From Candidatus Magasanikiibacteriota bacterium (GTDB taxonomy: Bacteria; Patescibacteriota; Patescibacteriia; Magasanikbacterales; UBA922): a stretch of 36,284 nt of DNA. This document shows positions 9,533-17,926 of this stretch, in pieces; the first letter of the stretch is position 1; each line of letters begins with the position of its first letter. The stretch spans positions 1-36,284 of the forward strand of contig JABJHO010000054.1 in assembly GCA_018661775.1 (NCBI GenBank). Reading direction: 5' to 3'. Under the pieces are notes generated by a model that saw only the letters and a program-made list of their open reading frames with translations, was not told the DNA's origin and did not search any database. A program made the translations under genes and the position numbers.

Positions 9533-12081
9533 AAGTTTTTATTTTATTATTTATTTTTAGTGTTACTGCATGTAGTACTGATTCTCAAAAATCCGATGAA
9601 ACGTCTTTTCAGTTTGACAGCGCAATACCACAGCTTGATGTTTCTGTCATTGACGATGGGGACCATTCTGAAGGTTTATTTCCAAACGGGTTTGATCAAG
9701 GTGTCGTTGACTACGGTGCTTTAGAAGATTTTGACACTGAATACTTCGAAGATGACTTTGGTATGTTTGGTATAGGTGCTGATTTTTCTCAAGACCATGA
9801 TCAAGGTGTTGAATACATGAACACTGATCTTTCTCAAGATGGTGGTCAAGAAATTGTTGACGCAGAAGTTCTAGAAGAAGTTGACGCGTCTACCACAGAA
9901 GACTCTGATGTCGAGGATGATGACTTTTCTATGGATGCTGGTCAAGAAATGGCTGATACCGAGGTTTTAGAGGCTGGCGCTGAGATTGACCCTGAAGAAG
10001 AGGGGGGTGAAGAACCTTTCTTTGGTGACGATAGAAGGAGAGGGCTTGGAAGTATGGGGGATCTTCAGGTAACACTTATTTCAGATCCATTGCAGATTGT
10101 AGAAGAACTCAATCTTGTTGACGGAGATGAAGTAATTCTTGCACAGTATCAATTTTGTGCAACAACCGAAGAAGACATCACAATCCCTGCTATTGAATTA
10201 GCCTTTAAAGAGGGTGTGTCGTTAGATGTGGAATTTGAGTTTGGAGACTTGGTGTCTGTGGCATATGCAGTCGACTTTGGGTCACGTCTTACCATTTTTC
10301 GTGAGTCCGGAGAAGAGATGGTTGTTGCGGGTAACAGCTGTGAAACCGTATTAATCAAAACAACTCTTCCAACTGACAGCACACACGTGGAGGTGTATAT
10401 TGCTGGTGTGGTAAACACAGAAGGTGAAATGTTATATAATGGGGGGCAGGATTGGCGTTATGTGAATGGTGTAAGAACGGTTTTTGTTTTAGGGGATGCG
10501 TATTTTTTAAATATTCATTCGGCTAATACTGAAGTATCTTCGAGTGCGGGATTTCGGTGGCTTACCAATTTTGAGATTGAGAGCATGGGGAATGCCAGGG
10601 TTGATATTTCTCGACTTCGTTTCTACTTTTCAACAGTAGGTGATGTTTTACCAATCTCTTACACACTTGCTTTTCAAGAATTTGGTGAAGACTCTTTCCA
10701 GTTGATTCATGAAAGCAATGTCTTTGAGGATGGAGAGGAGCTTGTCATAGACACTATTCGTCCAGATGGAGTCAGCGAAGATATTTCATTTAGTGGTAAA
10801 CTATTCATCCAGTTTTCTTTATTATTTTGCCCACAGGATCTAGTGCAATTCCAGATCCACCTAGACAATGTGGAAGGTAATGGATCGCTACTTAGCTTTC
10901 ATGAAGAGCCGGGGGTTGTGACAGAGTCACCTCTTGCAGAGTCGCCGCTTTTTGAGGTGGTTGAGGAGGTTGGATTAGTTCCACACTTGAGTTTAAGGTA
11001 TTTAGGGAAATATGGGGCCAACCGTAGTCAATATTTCTTGTGGTCGGAAAGCGGGCATGATGAGTGCGATGAGCAGTTTCGATTTGATGGTGTGTGTCCT
11101 GCTTTGGGATTAGGAGTTGAAAGCGTTACGCCAGACCAGCGATTTCCTGTCACTTTCGAGTCACTTTCTTTTAGGGTTACCGGACAGGGTATCCAAGAGA
11201 ATCTCCCGTTTCGTGTAATGGTAAAAACAGCAGCAGGAGGAGGAAATCTTTTGGATGAACCAATTGTCTTCTCTCAAGGTAATGAGGAGCAGGTTGTGAC
11301 TTTGGAGCATTCTATTGATTTTCAGCAAGAGAATAGCGAGGTGTGGGTATTTGTTTATCTAGATGAGCTACCTGTTGAAGATTTAGAAACTCTGATGCCT
11401 CAAGAATTTAGTATAGAAATTCTTGAAGCAGAAGCAATGTATCTCGGAAATCCTGCACCTGTGTCAATATATGCACCGACTGCTCCGGGAAATTGGCCAT
11501 GGGGTCCGCAAGAAATACCCTATCTAGGCCCAAAAATGATTTGTGCCTCGCCGGAAGTCTGGCTTGAGTCAAATCCTATCGGAAGACCTGAGACTGTGTC
11601 AATCGGGGATGAAAATAGGACCGAAGTAGAACTGCTAGAGATAGAATATTCGAATGAACGGGAAAGGGTTCAGTTGTGTGACATAGTATTTGCACACAAC
11701 ACAGAAAAAGACACACCTGTTTTTCATAGTATTGAGGTCCGATTTGGTAACGAAACCTTCACATTGAGTGATTGGGATCGTGAAAGAGCGGTATTCCGTG
11801 TTCCAGAAGGGTTTTGCCATACCATTGGCAATGGTTGGAACGATTCTATGATTGTTTTTGGAAGAAATCCTTCCAGTAGTACCAATCCAGGACAGCCACT
11901 ACAACTAGAGCTTATTGAGTTTGGAATGCATCCACTAAGGGCTTGGGAGTATGGCATGTCTTTGGAGGGCCAGGAGTATGACGTGCCGTTTATTGTTGGT
12001 TACGAAAACAGACATAAGATCCTTTTGGGCGAAGATGATGCACGACGGGTTCTTGGTCGGATCGTGAACATTATCGAGTAG
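9529..12081 (+). CDS. Large secreted lipoprotein with acidic repeat linker, unknown
   Basis: 850 residues from a TTG at 9529 with an AGGGAG site about 7 bases upstream. A short signal peptide ends in SVTAC, a lipobox, so Cys15 should be lipidated. Residues about 18-170 are a low-complexity linker very rich in Asp, Glu and Gly, with an imperfect 22-residue repeat (around DLSQDGGQEIVDAEVLEE and DFSMDAGQEMADTEVLEA). The remainder is strand-rich, probably several beta-sandwich domains, with scattered cysteines. No known fold or catalytic motif is recognised. It is most likely displayed on the cell surface, the linker acting as a spacer. The linker style also resembles lipoproteins of predatory Myxococcota and relatives; that likeness is compositional only. 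Confidence 0.85.
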   Translation: MKVFILLFIFSVTACSTDSQKSDETSFQFDSAIPQLDVSVIDDGDHSEGLFPNGFDQGVVDYGALEDFDTEYFEDDFGMFGIGADFSQDHDQGVEYMNTDLSQDGGQEIVDAEVLEEVDASTTEDSDVEDDDFSMDAGQEMADTEVLEAGAEIDPEEEGGEEPFFGDDRRRGLGSMGDLQVTLISDPLQIVEELNLVDGDEVILAQYQFCATTEEDITIPAIELAFKEGVSLDVEFEFGDLVSVAYAVDFGSRLTIFRESGEEMVVAGNSCETVLIKTTLPTDSTHVEVYIAGVVNTEGEMLYNGGQDWRYVNGVRTVFVLGDAYFLNIHSANTEVSSSAGFRWLTNFEIESMGNARVDISRLRFYFSTVGDVLPISYTLAFQEFGEDSFQLIHESNVFEDGEELVIDTIRPDGVSEDISFSGKLFIQFSLLFCPQDLVQFQIHLDNVEGNGSLLSFHEEPGVVTESPLAESPLFEVVEEVGLVPHLSLRYLGKYGANRSQYFLWSESGHDECDEQFRFDGVCPALGLGVESVTPDQRFPVTFESLSFRVTGQGIQENLPFRVMVKTAAGGGNLLDEPIVFSQGNEEQVVTLEHSIDFQQENSEVWVFVYLDELPVEDLETLMPQEFSIEILEAEAMYLGNPAPVSIYAPTAPGNWPWGPQEIPYLGPKMICASPEVWLESNPIGRPETVSIGDENRTEVELLEIEYSNERERVQLCDIVFAHNTEKDTPVFHSIEVRFGNETFTLSDWDRERAVFRVPEGFCHTIGNGWNDSMIVFGRNPSSSTNPGQPLQLELIEFGMHPLRAWEYGMSLEGQEYDVPFIVGYENRHKILLGEDDARRVLGRIVNIIE

Positions 12082-12112
12082 TATCGGAATGTTGTTAAGC
12101 GCTCCTTTTTAG

Positions 12113-12138
12113 ACCCTCACTTTTAGTGAGGGTTTTTT
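12113..12138 (+). terminator. Terminator after the 850-aa lipoprotein gene
   Basis: Stem ACCCTCAC (12113-12120), loop TTTTA, stem GTGAGGGT (12126-12133), T-run. Confidence 0.9.
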
Positions 12139-12175
12139 GTTACAAAAGTTTTGCACAGGTTTCTTATATAGTGTT

Positions 12176-12204
12176 TTGTTCAAATGGATAAAAAATGGTA
12201 TACT
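12176..12204 (+). promoter_or_regulatory. Promoter of the 12229 gene
   Basis: TTGTTC (12176-12181), 17-bp spacer ending in TGG, TATACT (12199-12204). Transcription start near 12211; the 18-nt leader has no Shine-Dalgarno site. Confidence 0.7.
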
Positions 12205-12228
12205 GTGAACATATAAAATTATTGTGTT

Positions 12229-12972
12229 ATGTACCATGTAATTAATACACTGTATCGGGATCACATAAAAAACCAAATTCAAGATTGGCTTCTTGCTGGT
12301 GACACAATAACAACTAAAAATAATCCCAATATTGCCCGGGCAGTGAGTTATCATCCACATTATAATGCGGTAGATATTCCAGGTGGTAAACAGGTGATAG
12401 GAATGCAAAATTCAGCGTGCGGGTCGTGGACTGGGATTGCGCCACGTGTTTCTGTGTCACCACAGCAATTATTATATGAATACCGATTGTGCAGACCATA
12501 CACCAAACAACAGATAGTGTCTATTTTACAAGAAGGTGACAATGCAGTTTGTGGGGATAGTACCGATTTAATCGAGGGGTTGCGTCAGCTTAAAGATCAT
12601 TATCATGTGGTAGAAAATAACGATGGTGTACATATAGTTGGTGTGAATAGGGGGGTAAAAAAAAGAAAGGGTTGGGTTGGTGTAGCGCCAACACCCGACT
12701 ACATGATACAAGAACACGGAGACGAATTACACAATGAAATAGTACGAAACCATTATAACTTGTGGACGTATAGAAAGAAGGGCCATGTCGCTGATGTTAT
12801 TAAAACAGATGGTGTCTATACGGTTCACAAAGAAGACAACCTGCCAAAATATCTTGCGTGTCAAAGAGTAGCTCAAGAAAGAAAGCCAAGATATACTATA
12901 GAATTTACCGATGATTGTGCAAATATTCGAGGGGTGTGTGGAGCAAAAGGGAAGTGGTTTGGTAAAAGGTAA
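12229..12972 (+). CDS. Orphan soluble protein, unknown
   Basis: 247 residues, with no signal peptide or transmembrane helix and a net basic charge. It is rich in His, Tyr and Cys (five Cys). A short motif occurs twice: SWTGIAPRVSVSPQQL (about 66-81) and GWVGVAPTPDYMIQE (about 144-158). This hints at an internal duplication of about 78 residues. No family or catalytic signature is recognised. It is a single gene between its own promoter and a bidirectional terminator. Translation is open from the ATG at 12229 with no better start nearby. Confidence 0.7.
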   Translation: MYHVINTLYRDHIKNQIQDWLLAGDTITTKNNPNIARAVSYHPHYNAVDIPGGKQVIGMQNSACGSWTGIAPRVSVSPQQLLYEYRLCRPYTKQQIVSILQEGDNAVCGDSTDLIEGLRQLKDHYHVVENNDGVHIVGVNRGVKKRKGWVGVAPTPDYMIQEHGDELHNEIVRNHYNLWTYRKKGHVADVIKTDGVYTVHKEDNLPKYLACQRVAQERKPRYTIEFTDDCANIRGVCGAKGKWFGKR

Positions 12973-12987
12973 AACAAATAAAAAGAA

Positions 12988-13015
12988 AAAACGGTGACTA
13001 GGTCACCGTTTTTTA
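12988..13015. terminator. Bidirectional terminator between convergent genes
   Basis: Stem AAAACGGTGAC (to 12998), loop TAG, stem GTCACCGTTTT (from 13002), with A and T runs on both sides. It serves both the 12229 gene and the convergent 13025 gene. Confidence 0.9.
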
Positions 13016-13024
13016 TTATAGGTA

Positions 13025-14383
13025 TTATCTACACTCTGTGGGACTAATTTGGAATGACCCAGCGCGTAATGGGTGAATCATGTCTGCTGGTCCAGCAGAA
13101 GAGCGTGGGTGCAGGTTGTGGGACAAAAAGCTTGTTACAAGATAGAATTTACCATCATAAGTATACGCTTCGGATTCAAATTCTTTTTGTTGCATTTTTT
13201 CTTCAATCTTTGTGTTCAGCTCTTCTAAATCTTCTTGTGAAAGTGTAATATGCCGTATGTTTTCTGGAGTGTAGGTACTTTCTCCTAATGAGACAAAGCC
13301 CCAAACAACTCGACCACCGTCTGCCTGCACTGTTTTATCTGCAAAAATGTGGTCACCTTCGTAGTGGGCTTGTTGGAGCTTGAGCTCTAATGTGGTGTAG
13401 TTGCTTGCACGTAGGTCTGGGTTGGGCATTTGAGTTTTTATTGCCGCACCATAAGAGGTTCTCCAAGTGAGTCGGTGTTTTACGGGTGCAAAAGTTTCCG
13501 GTAAAGTAATTTCCACACTATCTAATGTACAACCATCAGTTGAAACATTCCAAACAAGATCTTTTCCATCTGCGGTATTAAGCTTGGTTGTTTTATATAG
13601 TTTTCGGTCTTCTTTCCAGAGTGTTAGCTCACCTTCGTCTTCTTCTTGAGGAACCACACCATTTGCCACAGAAAATTCACTTGCTTTGGTTATTGGCGCA
13701 CCGGTTTCAAATTGCAGGTTGTTTGGTATAAGTGCTGGTCTGTCTATGCGGTAATTAAGGTCATAAAATACTTGCTCATTTGTGACATGGTGTTTTTTCT
13801 CTACTTGCGTCTGGGGATCTTTTACAAGAATATATATTTTTGGATCTCCATTATATTTTATCGCAAGAAAGCTTGGGATTGTTGCGTTTGCTTGGTCAAG
13901 TGGAATAGATATGTTTTCGGCTGTTTCATATTTTTCTAGGAATTCTATTGAGACGTCTTCTACCATATCAAACGTAAGGCCCATGCTTGCAAAGGCGGCT
14001 TCTGTGGTAATCCAGTATTTTTTACCTTGGAGCAATAGATATGTTTCTGCTTGGTATGGACTTTTTACGAGCGCACCATGTCCTGCATTATAGTTTGGGC
14101 CTTGGGGGGTTCTACCAACAACAGGGTCAATAGGTATGTTATTAATGTTTGACTGTGTGGTAGATTTTACCTGAGACCATGCATTGAAATAGGTAAAAAA
14201 GAGTCGCGCATTTGGAAATCGTTGTTTGGTGCAATCTTGGGTAATATAATACACACTAGATTTACTCGGTGTTTTGTACGCTCTTTGTGTGTCTAGTGCA
14301 CAAGATGTTTCTGCTTGTGCTTGGAGGTTTGTGAAGGAAGAGAGGGTGAGAGTGGCTATGATACAGAAGATGATCTTTTTCAT
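13025..14383 (-). CDS. Secreted cell-surface protein with aromatic-rich repeats, unknown
   Basis: 452 residues from the ATG at 14383. A longer reading to 14476 adds 31 residues and would cross the predicted promoter, so it is rejected. A clear signal peptide (MKKIIFCIIATLTLSSF...QAQA) has a cut site near residue 25. Two related segments follow: VYYITQDCTKQRFPNARLFF (about 43-62) and YLLLQGKKYWITTEAAFASMG (about 115-135). These match a type of short repeat often seen in secreted and S-layer-like proteins of Parcubacteria (Tyr-Tyr-Ile, Lys-Arg/Tyr, Phe-Pro). The C-terminal half is strand-rich. It is likely a surface protein; its function is not known. Confidence 0.75.
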   Translation of the reverse strand: MKKIIFCIIATLTLSSFTNLQAQAETSCALDTQRAYKTPSKSSVYYITQDCTKQRFPNARLFFTYFNAWSQVKSTTQSNINNIPIDPVVGRTPQGPNYNAGHGALVKSPYQAETYLLLQGKKYWITTEAAFASMGLTFDMVEDVSIEFLEKYETAENISIPLDQANATIPSFLAIKYNGDPKIYILVKDPQTQVEKKHHVTNEQVFYDLNYRIDRPALIPNNLQFETGAPITKASEFSVANGVVPQEEDEGELTLWKEDRKLYKTTKLNTADGKDLVWNVSTDGCTLDSVEITLPETFAPVKHRLTWRTSYGAAIKTQMPNPDLRASNYTTLELKLQQAHYEGDHIFADKTVQADGGRVVWGFVSLGESTYTPENIRHITLSQEDLEELNTKIEEKMQQKEFESEAYTYDGKFYLVTSFLSHNLHPRSSAGPADMIHPLRAGSFQISPTECR

Positions 14384-14705
14384 AGGGTAGTATTTATGTG
14401 AATTATGTGATTGCTGTAGTATATCATGCTTTTTTTGTTTGCAATAGACATGTCTTGCTACCGCCTGAAACGACAATTCTAATACAATGGATTTTCTCTC
14501 ATCTACTTTTTCCGACTACACCAGGCTCTCCTTACTTTTTGTAACCAAAAAGTAACAAAAAGTTTTGGCGGGTGCAGAACTCGTTGCTTTGTATGTAGTA
14601 CGGTATTTTGTGGTGAAGTCTATCACATACATAACATGTATGAAATGGAGGCTGCACCTCCAAACCCCCATTCGCTACACCTCATTACTCAGTTTGTGTT
14701 TTGTG
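14384..14705. other. 322-base intergenic stretch with inverted repeats
   Basis: Besides the promoter at 14418-14446 this stretch has no credible gene. It holds an inverted repeat ACTTTTTG/CAAAAAGT (14534-14541, 14546-14553) whose right arm is repeated at 14554-14563. It also holds a hairpin CATACAT/ATGTATG (14626-14632, 14636-14642) and a GGAGG-CTGCA-CCTCC hairpin (14647-14661) followed by a C-rich run. The arrangement looks like a dispersed noncoding repeat rather than decayed coding DNA. Confidence 0.5.
14418..14446 (-). promoter_or_regulatory. Promoter of the 13025-14383 gene
   Basis: Minus strand extended -10 TGA-TATACT (TATACT at 14418-14423), with a weak -35 TATTGC (14441-14446) at 17 bp. 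Start near 14411, 28 nt before the ATG. Confidence 0.55.
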
Positions 14706-15713
14706 TTATAAGTATTCAAAGGTCACATCAATTCCTTTTTTTTCTTGCTCTATTTTTATTTTTTTTACTTCTTCCTTGTCTAGTTGAGAAAAACTGCCTT
14801 TAAGGTAGATGTTTCCCATAATCCCCGCATAATTGAGTTTTTCTAACCCTGCTGTAAATGTAAGTGATCCAAGGTTAAGATCTTCACCTACTATTTCTGG
14901 CAATACTAACCCTTTTGCAGATTCAAGTGAGTAAAGATTGAGATATCCACCTATTGTTTTTGGTAACACTAAACCTTCTGCAGATGTAAGCGAGTAAAGA
15001 TAAAGATCTCCCCCTATTGTTTTTGGTAACACTAACCCTTTTGCAGATTCAAGTGAGTCGAGAACAAGATGTCCACCAACATATTCAAGATTTTTTGGGA
15101 GTTTTGCGTTCTTGCTGTCTGATTGCAAATTACCGCTTACATGCTTCAGAGTTTCAGGGAGCTTTTGGTCTGTGAAACCAAGCTCCTCTCCAATAAAAAC
15201 AACAATATTGCTATTTTTTTCAAATACATCATCTTGTTTTGAAGTAATCTGCTCTGGTCTACGTCCGTATATTCTCGCATGGTCTTCTTTTTGTTTCTCC
15301 TCGCTTCTGTTTTTTCTACAAACCTCTAAATTGCTGTATCTGTAATAGTTGTCTCCAGCATCATCTAATATTGGCTTAAAATTAAAAACCCCATATTCAG
15401 TTTCCCACACTTCTGTCATGTGTATAGAATGTAGTTCATCTATTGAAAGATCTACATTACGGCCTCCTTTATCCAGTTTTTCCGCTATTTTGTCAATTCT
15501 TTGTATGTTTTTTGACCTTCTTTCCCATGCTTTTAGGTTCTGTCGTAACTCAGAATTATCCTGAAGGGTTTTTTTGAGCTGCAGAAACAATACACCAATT
15601 TCATCAAGATTATCTAAAGAGTCGAGATCTTTGTGTAATTCAATAAACCTGGGTGCCGATTTGTCTATTTCCTCTAGCATTGCTTTTACATCTTTACACT
15701 CTTGTTGAGTCAT
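14706..15713 (-). CDS. Repeat protein with 21-residue LPKTIGG-type repeats, unknown
   Basis: 335 residues with no signal peptide. The N-terminal half (about 1-165) is helical and highly charged. The C-terminal half (about 175-310) has tandem 21-residue repeats of the form GLVLPKTIGGDLYLYSLTSAE, at least three near-perfect and more degenerate on both sides. The regular spacing of Leu/Ile and Gly suggests a solenoid, similar in outline to leucine-rich repeats. The DNA copies are 63 bp apart and nearly identical (for example around 14905 and 15031), so they expanded recently. It may be a binding protein for another protein; the target is unknown. Single gene with its own extended -10 promoter. 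Confidence 0.75.
   Translation of the reverse strand: MTQQECKDVKAMLEEIDKSAPRFIELHKDLDSLDNLDEIGVLFLQLKKTLQDNSELRQNLKAWERRSKNIQRIDKIAEKLDKGGRNVDLSIDELHSIHMTEVWETEYGVFNFKPILDDAGDNYYRYSNLEVCRKNRSEEKQKEDHARIYGRRPEQITSKQDDVFEKNSNIVVFIGEELGFTDQKLPETLKHVSGNLQSDSKNAKLPKNLEYVGGHLVLDSLESAKGLVLPKTIGGDLYLYSLTSAEGLVLPKTIGGYLNLYSLESAKGLVLPEIVGEDLNLGSLTFTAGLEKLNYAGIMGNIYLKGSFSQLDKEEVKKIKIEQEKKGIDVTFEYL
14895..15080 (-). repeat. 63-bp tandem repeats inside the solenoid gene
   Basis: The stretch ACTAACCCTTTTGCAGATTC recurs at 14905 and 15031, two 63-bp periods apart, with a diverged copy between them. They encode the 21-residue repeats. Confidence 0.75.
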
Positions 15714-15734
15714 ACATATTTGTTATATCGCTAT

Positions 15735-15743
15735 AGTATACCA
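15735..15743 (-). promoter_or_regulatory. Extended -10 promoter of the repeat-protein gene
   Basis: Minus strand TGG-TATACT. Start near 15728, about 15 nt before the ATG; no Shine-Dalgarno site. Confidence 0.5.
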
Positions 15744-15761
15744 TTTTTCTTATCTCATAAA

Positions 15762-15796
15762 AACAAAAAAACACACCAGTATCGCACTTGGTGTGT
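15762..15796 (-). terminator. Terminator of the eight-gene operon
   Basis: Stem ACACACCA (15771-15778) with TGGTGTGT (15789-15796), ten-base loop, and T-run on the minus strand. It lies 17 bases past the last gene of the operon. Confidence 0.85.
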
Positions 15797-15812
15797 TTTT
15801 TGATTTTTTGTT

Positions 15813-16778
15813 TTATGTAATCTTTTGTTTAAATTCTTCAATCATTGGTACTTGCTCTGCTTCGTGTCCGTAATGTTTGGCAAGGGTAATGGCTACCCAG
15901 TCGGCAGTCAGAATTGATGTAAAGATTTTTTCTTCAGATGTTGCTCCGGAAAGAGGGATTTCCATAGTAGTAATACCTCTGGCTTCATACAATTCTTTTA
16001 CCACCTGCATTCTTTTTATATTTTGTGGGTGGTCGGTATCATCAGACAAAAGAATAACGCAAAACTGTTTTGCCAAATGTCGGCTATTTTCCTGTAAGTC
16101 AAAACCATTCATTTCGTTGTGATTGAGTTCTGGAATAGTGTTATAAAATGCGGGGATCTTTCCGGTTTCATTACATTTTATTTTCCAGTTGTAAGCAATA
16201 GAGAGGTTTTTTTGTGAGGCGTATATAATTGGTGTTTTTTCTTCTAGTTTGGATGCTATTTCTTCCCCTTGTTTTTGTAGCGATGCTGGGTCAAGGAGAT
16301 GTTGTAGTTGTTGTATTTGGCTGAGCAATGCATCTTGTTTCATGATTTTGAGTAGTGCAAGCAAGCTAAACCCAAGTGCGGAGCGTGGTTGAATACCGGT
16401 GTCTGGTATTTGAATGTATGGTGTTCCATCGGCTTTTGCTAACGCAATAAGTGTGCCGCCTGTTGCAAGTACGGCAATTGCCGTTCCTGCCGCTTTTGCC
16501 TGGCGATATCCTTCGACCACCTCTTCGGTGTTGCCAGAATAAGAGCTGGCTATAAACAGGCTCTGTGCGCTTTTTTCTTTTGACACTGGTGCAACACCAT
16601 AATCATGATGAATGGTGAGGTCGATTTCTGGTAGGATATTTTTTACTATATCTGCTGCCAAATGAGACCCTCCCATACCAGTGAGTAAAAACGAGGTATA
16701 TGTCTTTAGTGTCTCACTATGTTCTACAGTCGGTTCGTATGCAAATTGCTTTGCAAAATCAAGAATTGCTTGCTCCAT
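15813..16778 (-). CDS. Bifunctional phosphoglucose/phosphomannose isomerase (SIS family)
   Basis: 321 residues. The SIS domain has GMGGS (34-38) and the sugar-phosphate loop SSYSGNTEE (78-86). PRSALG (131-136), Glu204 in CNETGK and His220 in ELNHNEM match the catalytic glutamate and histidine of the Pyrobaculum-type enzyme. It interconverts glucose-6-P or mannose-6-P with fructose-6-P in the cytoplasm. It is distinct from the long classical PGI (about 550 residues) and is common in archaea and CPR bacteria. Last gene of the operon, 6 bp after the glutaredoxin. Confidence 0.9.
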   Translation of the reverse strand: MEQAILDFAKQFAYEPTVEHSETLKTYTSFLLTGMGGSHLAADIVKNILPEIDLTIHHDYGVAPVSKEKSAQSLFIASSYSGNTEEVVEGYRQAKAAGTAIAVLATGGTLIALAKADGTPYIQIPDTGIQPRSALGFSLLALLKIMKQDALLSQIQQLQHLLDPASLQKQGEEIASKLEEKTPIIYASQKNLSIAYNWKIKCNETGKIPAFYNTIPELNHNEMNGFDLQENSRHLAKQFCVILLSDDTDHPQNIKRMQVVKELYEARGITTMEIPLSGATSEEKIFTSILTADWVAITLAKHYGHEAEQVPMIEEFKQKIT

Positions 16779-16784
16779 ATACGC

Positions 16785-17036
16785 TTATGCTAGTTTTTCC
16801 ATTAATGTGTTTTCATTGTGCAGTGCTTGCACATCATCATATCCGCCAACAAGCTCATCATCAAAAAATATTGCAGGAACGGTTTGCCAGTCATATTTTT
16901 CTACTAACTCATCACGTTTTGCCGTATCAACCGAGACATCAACACTGGTATATGTCAGGTTGAGTGAGTCAAACAATTCTTTTGCATTATTACAATATGG
17001 GCAAGTTGGTGTGGTGTAGATGGTAATTTTTTTCAT
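16785..17036 (-). CDS. Glutaredoxin
   Basis: 83 residues, a single thioredoxin fold. Redox motif CPYC (12-15), cis-proline in TVP (52-54), and GGYDD (64-68) as in GrxC-type proteins (others have GGCDD). It reduces disulfides or mixed thiols in the cytoplasm. CPR bacteria often lack glutathione synthesis, so the electron donor may be another low-molecular-weight thiol or a thioredoxin reductase; this is inference. It lies 4 bp after the YceI gene and 6 bp before the isomerase. Confidence 0.92.
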   Translation of the reverse strand: MKKITIYTTPTCPYCNNAKELFDSLNLTYTSVDVSVDTAKRDELVEKYDWQTVPAIFFDDELVGGYDDVQALHNENTLMEKLA

Positions 17037-17040
17037 AATA

Positions 17041-17922
17041 TTATGTGGTCAAAGAAATAGATAGTGGTATTTGATCTTCAATGAGACCGTCTCCAAGGTT
17101 GCTAAAGAATTTTCCTGACCCAAATCGCACATCCCACAATGACCTGTCTATAGAAAAGTTTGCCTGTGCAGTGTAGGTACTTGCTGATCCGCTAAGAGTA
17201 GTGGTAAATGTAACAGGGTGTGTGATATTTTTGAGTGTAAGATTGGCGGTAACGGTATATGTGGTATCGTTTTTTTTCTGTGCATTTGTAATCACAAGAC
17301 GTGCCTCTGGATGGGTAGCTGTTGCAAAAAAATCATCTGATTTTAAATGGTTTTCTAAAGAATTTTTTGAACCACCACTCAGGTCTTGCACATTGATACT
17401 TTGCATGTTGATGGTAAAATCTCCACCGACGAGTGTATCATTTTCAAACATGAGTGTACCGCTTTTGAGTGCGATTGAGCCAAAATGTTTTGCCCCAACC
17501 TTTTTGTTGCCTTTCCAGCCAATGGTATGGCTTGTTATTGGAAGCGAGCTTTTGACCACAGACGTGGCTGGTTGTGGAGTTTCTATAGGAGGAGTATTAT
17601 TTTGTGTTGTTGCCTCAGGCTGTTTTGGCGAGGTGTTAGCATTCTCCACCTCACGTTTTTCTTGAGTATCACTCTCTCCTTCAATAACGACACCTTCTTC
17701 TATTGTTACCCCTTCCTCTATTACCACATCATTATGTTCTTCCCCTTCTGCTTCCTTGTTTTCTTCCTCTACTTCTATTGTTTCTTGGTTGTCATTTTGT
17801 ACGTTTGCGGCCGCTGTATCATTTGCTGGTTCAGTGTTTTGTGTGGTGGTATTTGACTGACCACACCCTACAATAAGACCAACGAACATAACAAGACCGA
17901 CAATACTGGTGAGTTGTTTCAT
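17041..17922 (-). CDS. YceI-domain lipoprotein
   Basis: 293 residues. The signal peptide ends in LIVGC (lipobox, Cys20). A long linker rich in Glu, Thr and Asn (about 21-120) carries the duplicated VVIEEGVTIEEGVVIEG stretch. The YceI beta-barrel domain fills about 125-293: SHTIGWKGNKKVGAKHFGSIALKSG at the start, then NHLKSDDFF and ATHPEA. YceI proteins bind long isoprenoids such as polyprenyl chains or quinones in a hydrophobic pocket. The tether should hold it outside the membrane. It is 4 bp downstream of the type II NADH dehydrogenase, which would use or reduce a quinone-like partner; this pairing is suggestive. Confidence 0.88.
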   Translation of the reverse strand: MKQLTSIVGLVMFVGLIVGCGQSNTTTQNTEPANDTAAANVQNDNQETIEVEEENKEAEGEEHNDVVIEEGVTIEEGVVIEGESDTQEKREVENANTSPKQPEATTQNNTPPIETPQPATSVVKSSLPITSHTIGWKGNKKVGAKHFGSIALKSGTLMFENDTLVGGDFTINMQSINVQDLSGGSKNSLENHLKSDDFFATATHPEARLVITNAQKKNDTTYTVTANLTLKNITHPVTFTTTLSGSASTYTAQANFSIDRSLWDVRFGSGKFFSNLGDGLIEDQIPLSISLTT

Positions 17923-17926
17923 ATAA

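Noticed and set aside
14384-14476. N-terminal extension of the secreted protein to 14476
   Set aside because: It would place a basic stretch before a normal signal peptide and overlaps the promoter at 14418-14446.
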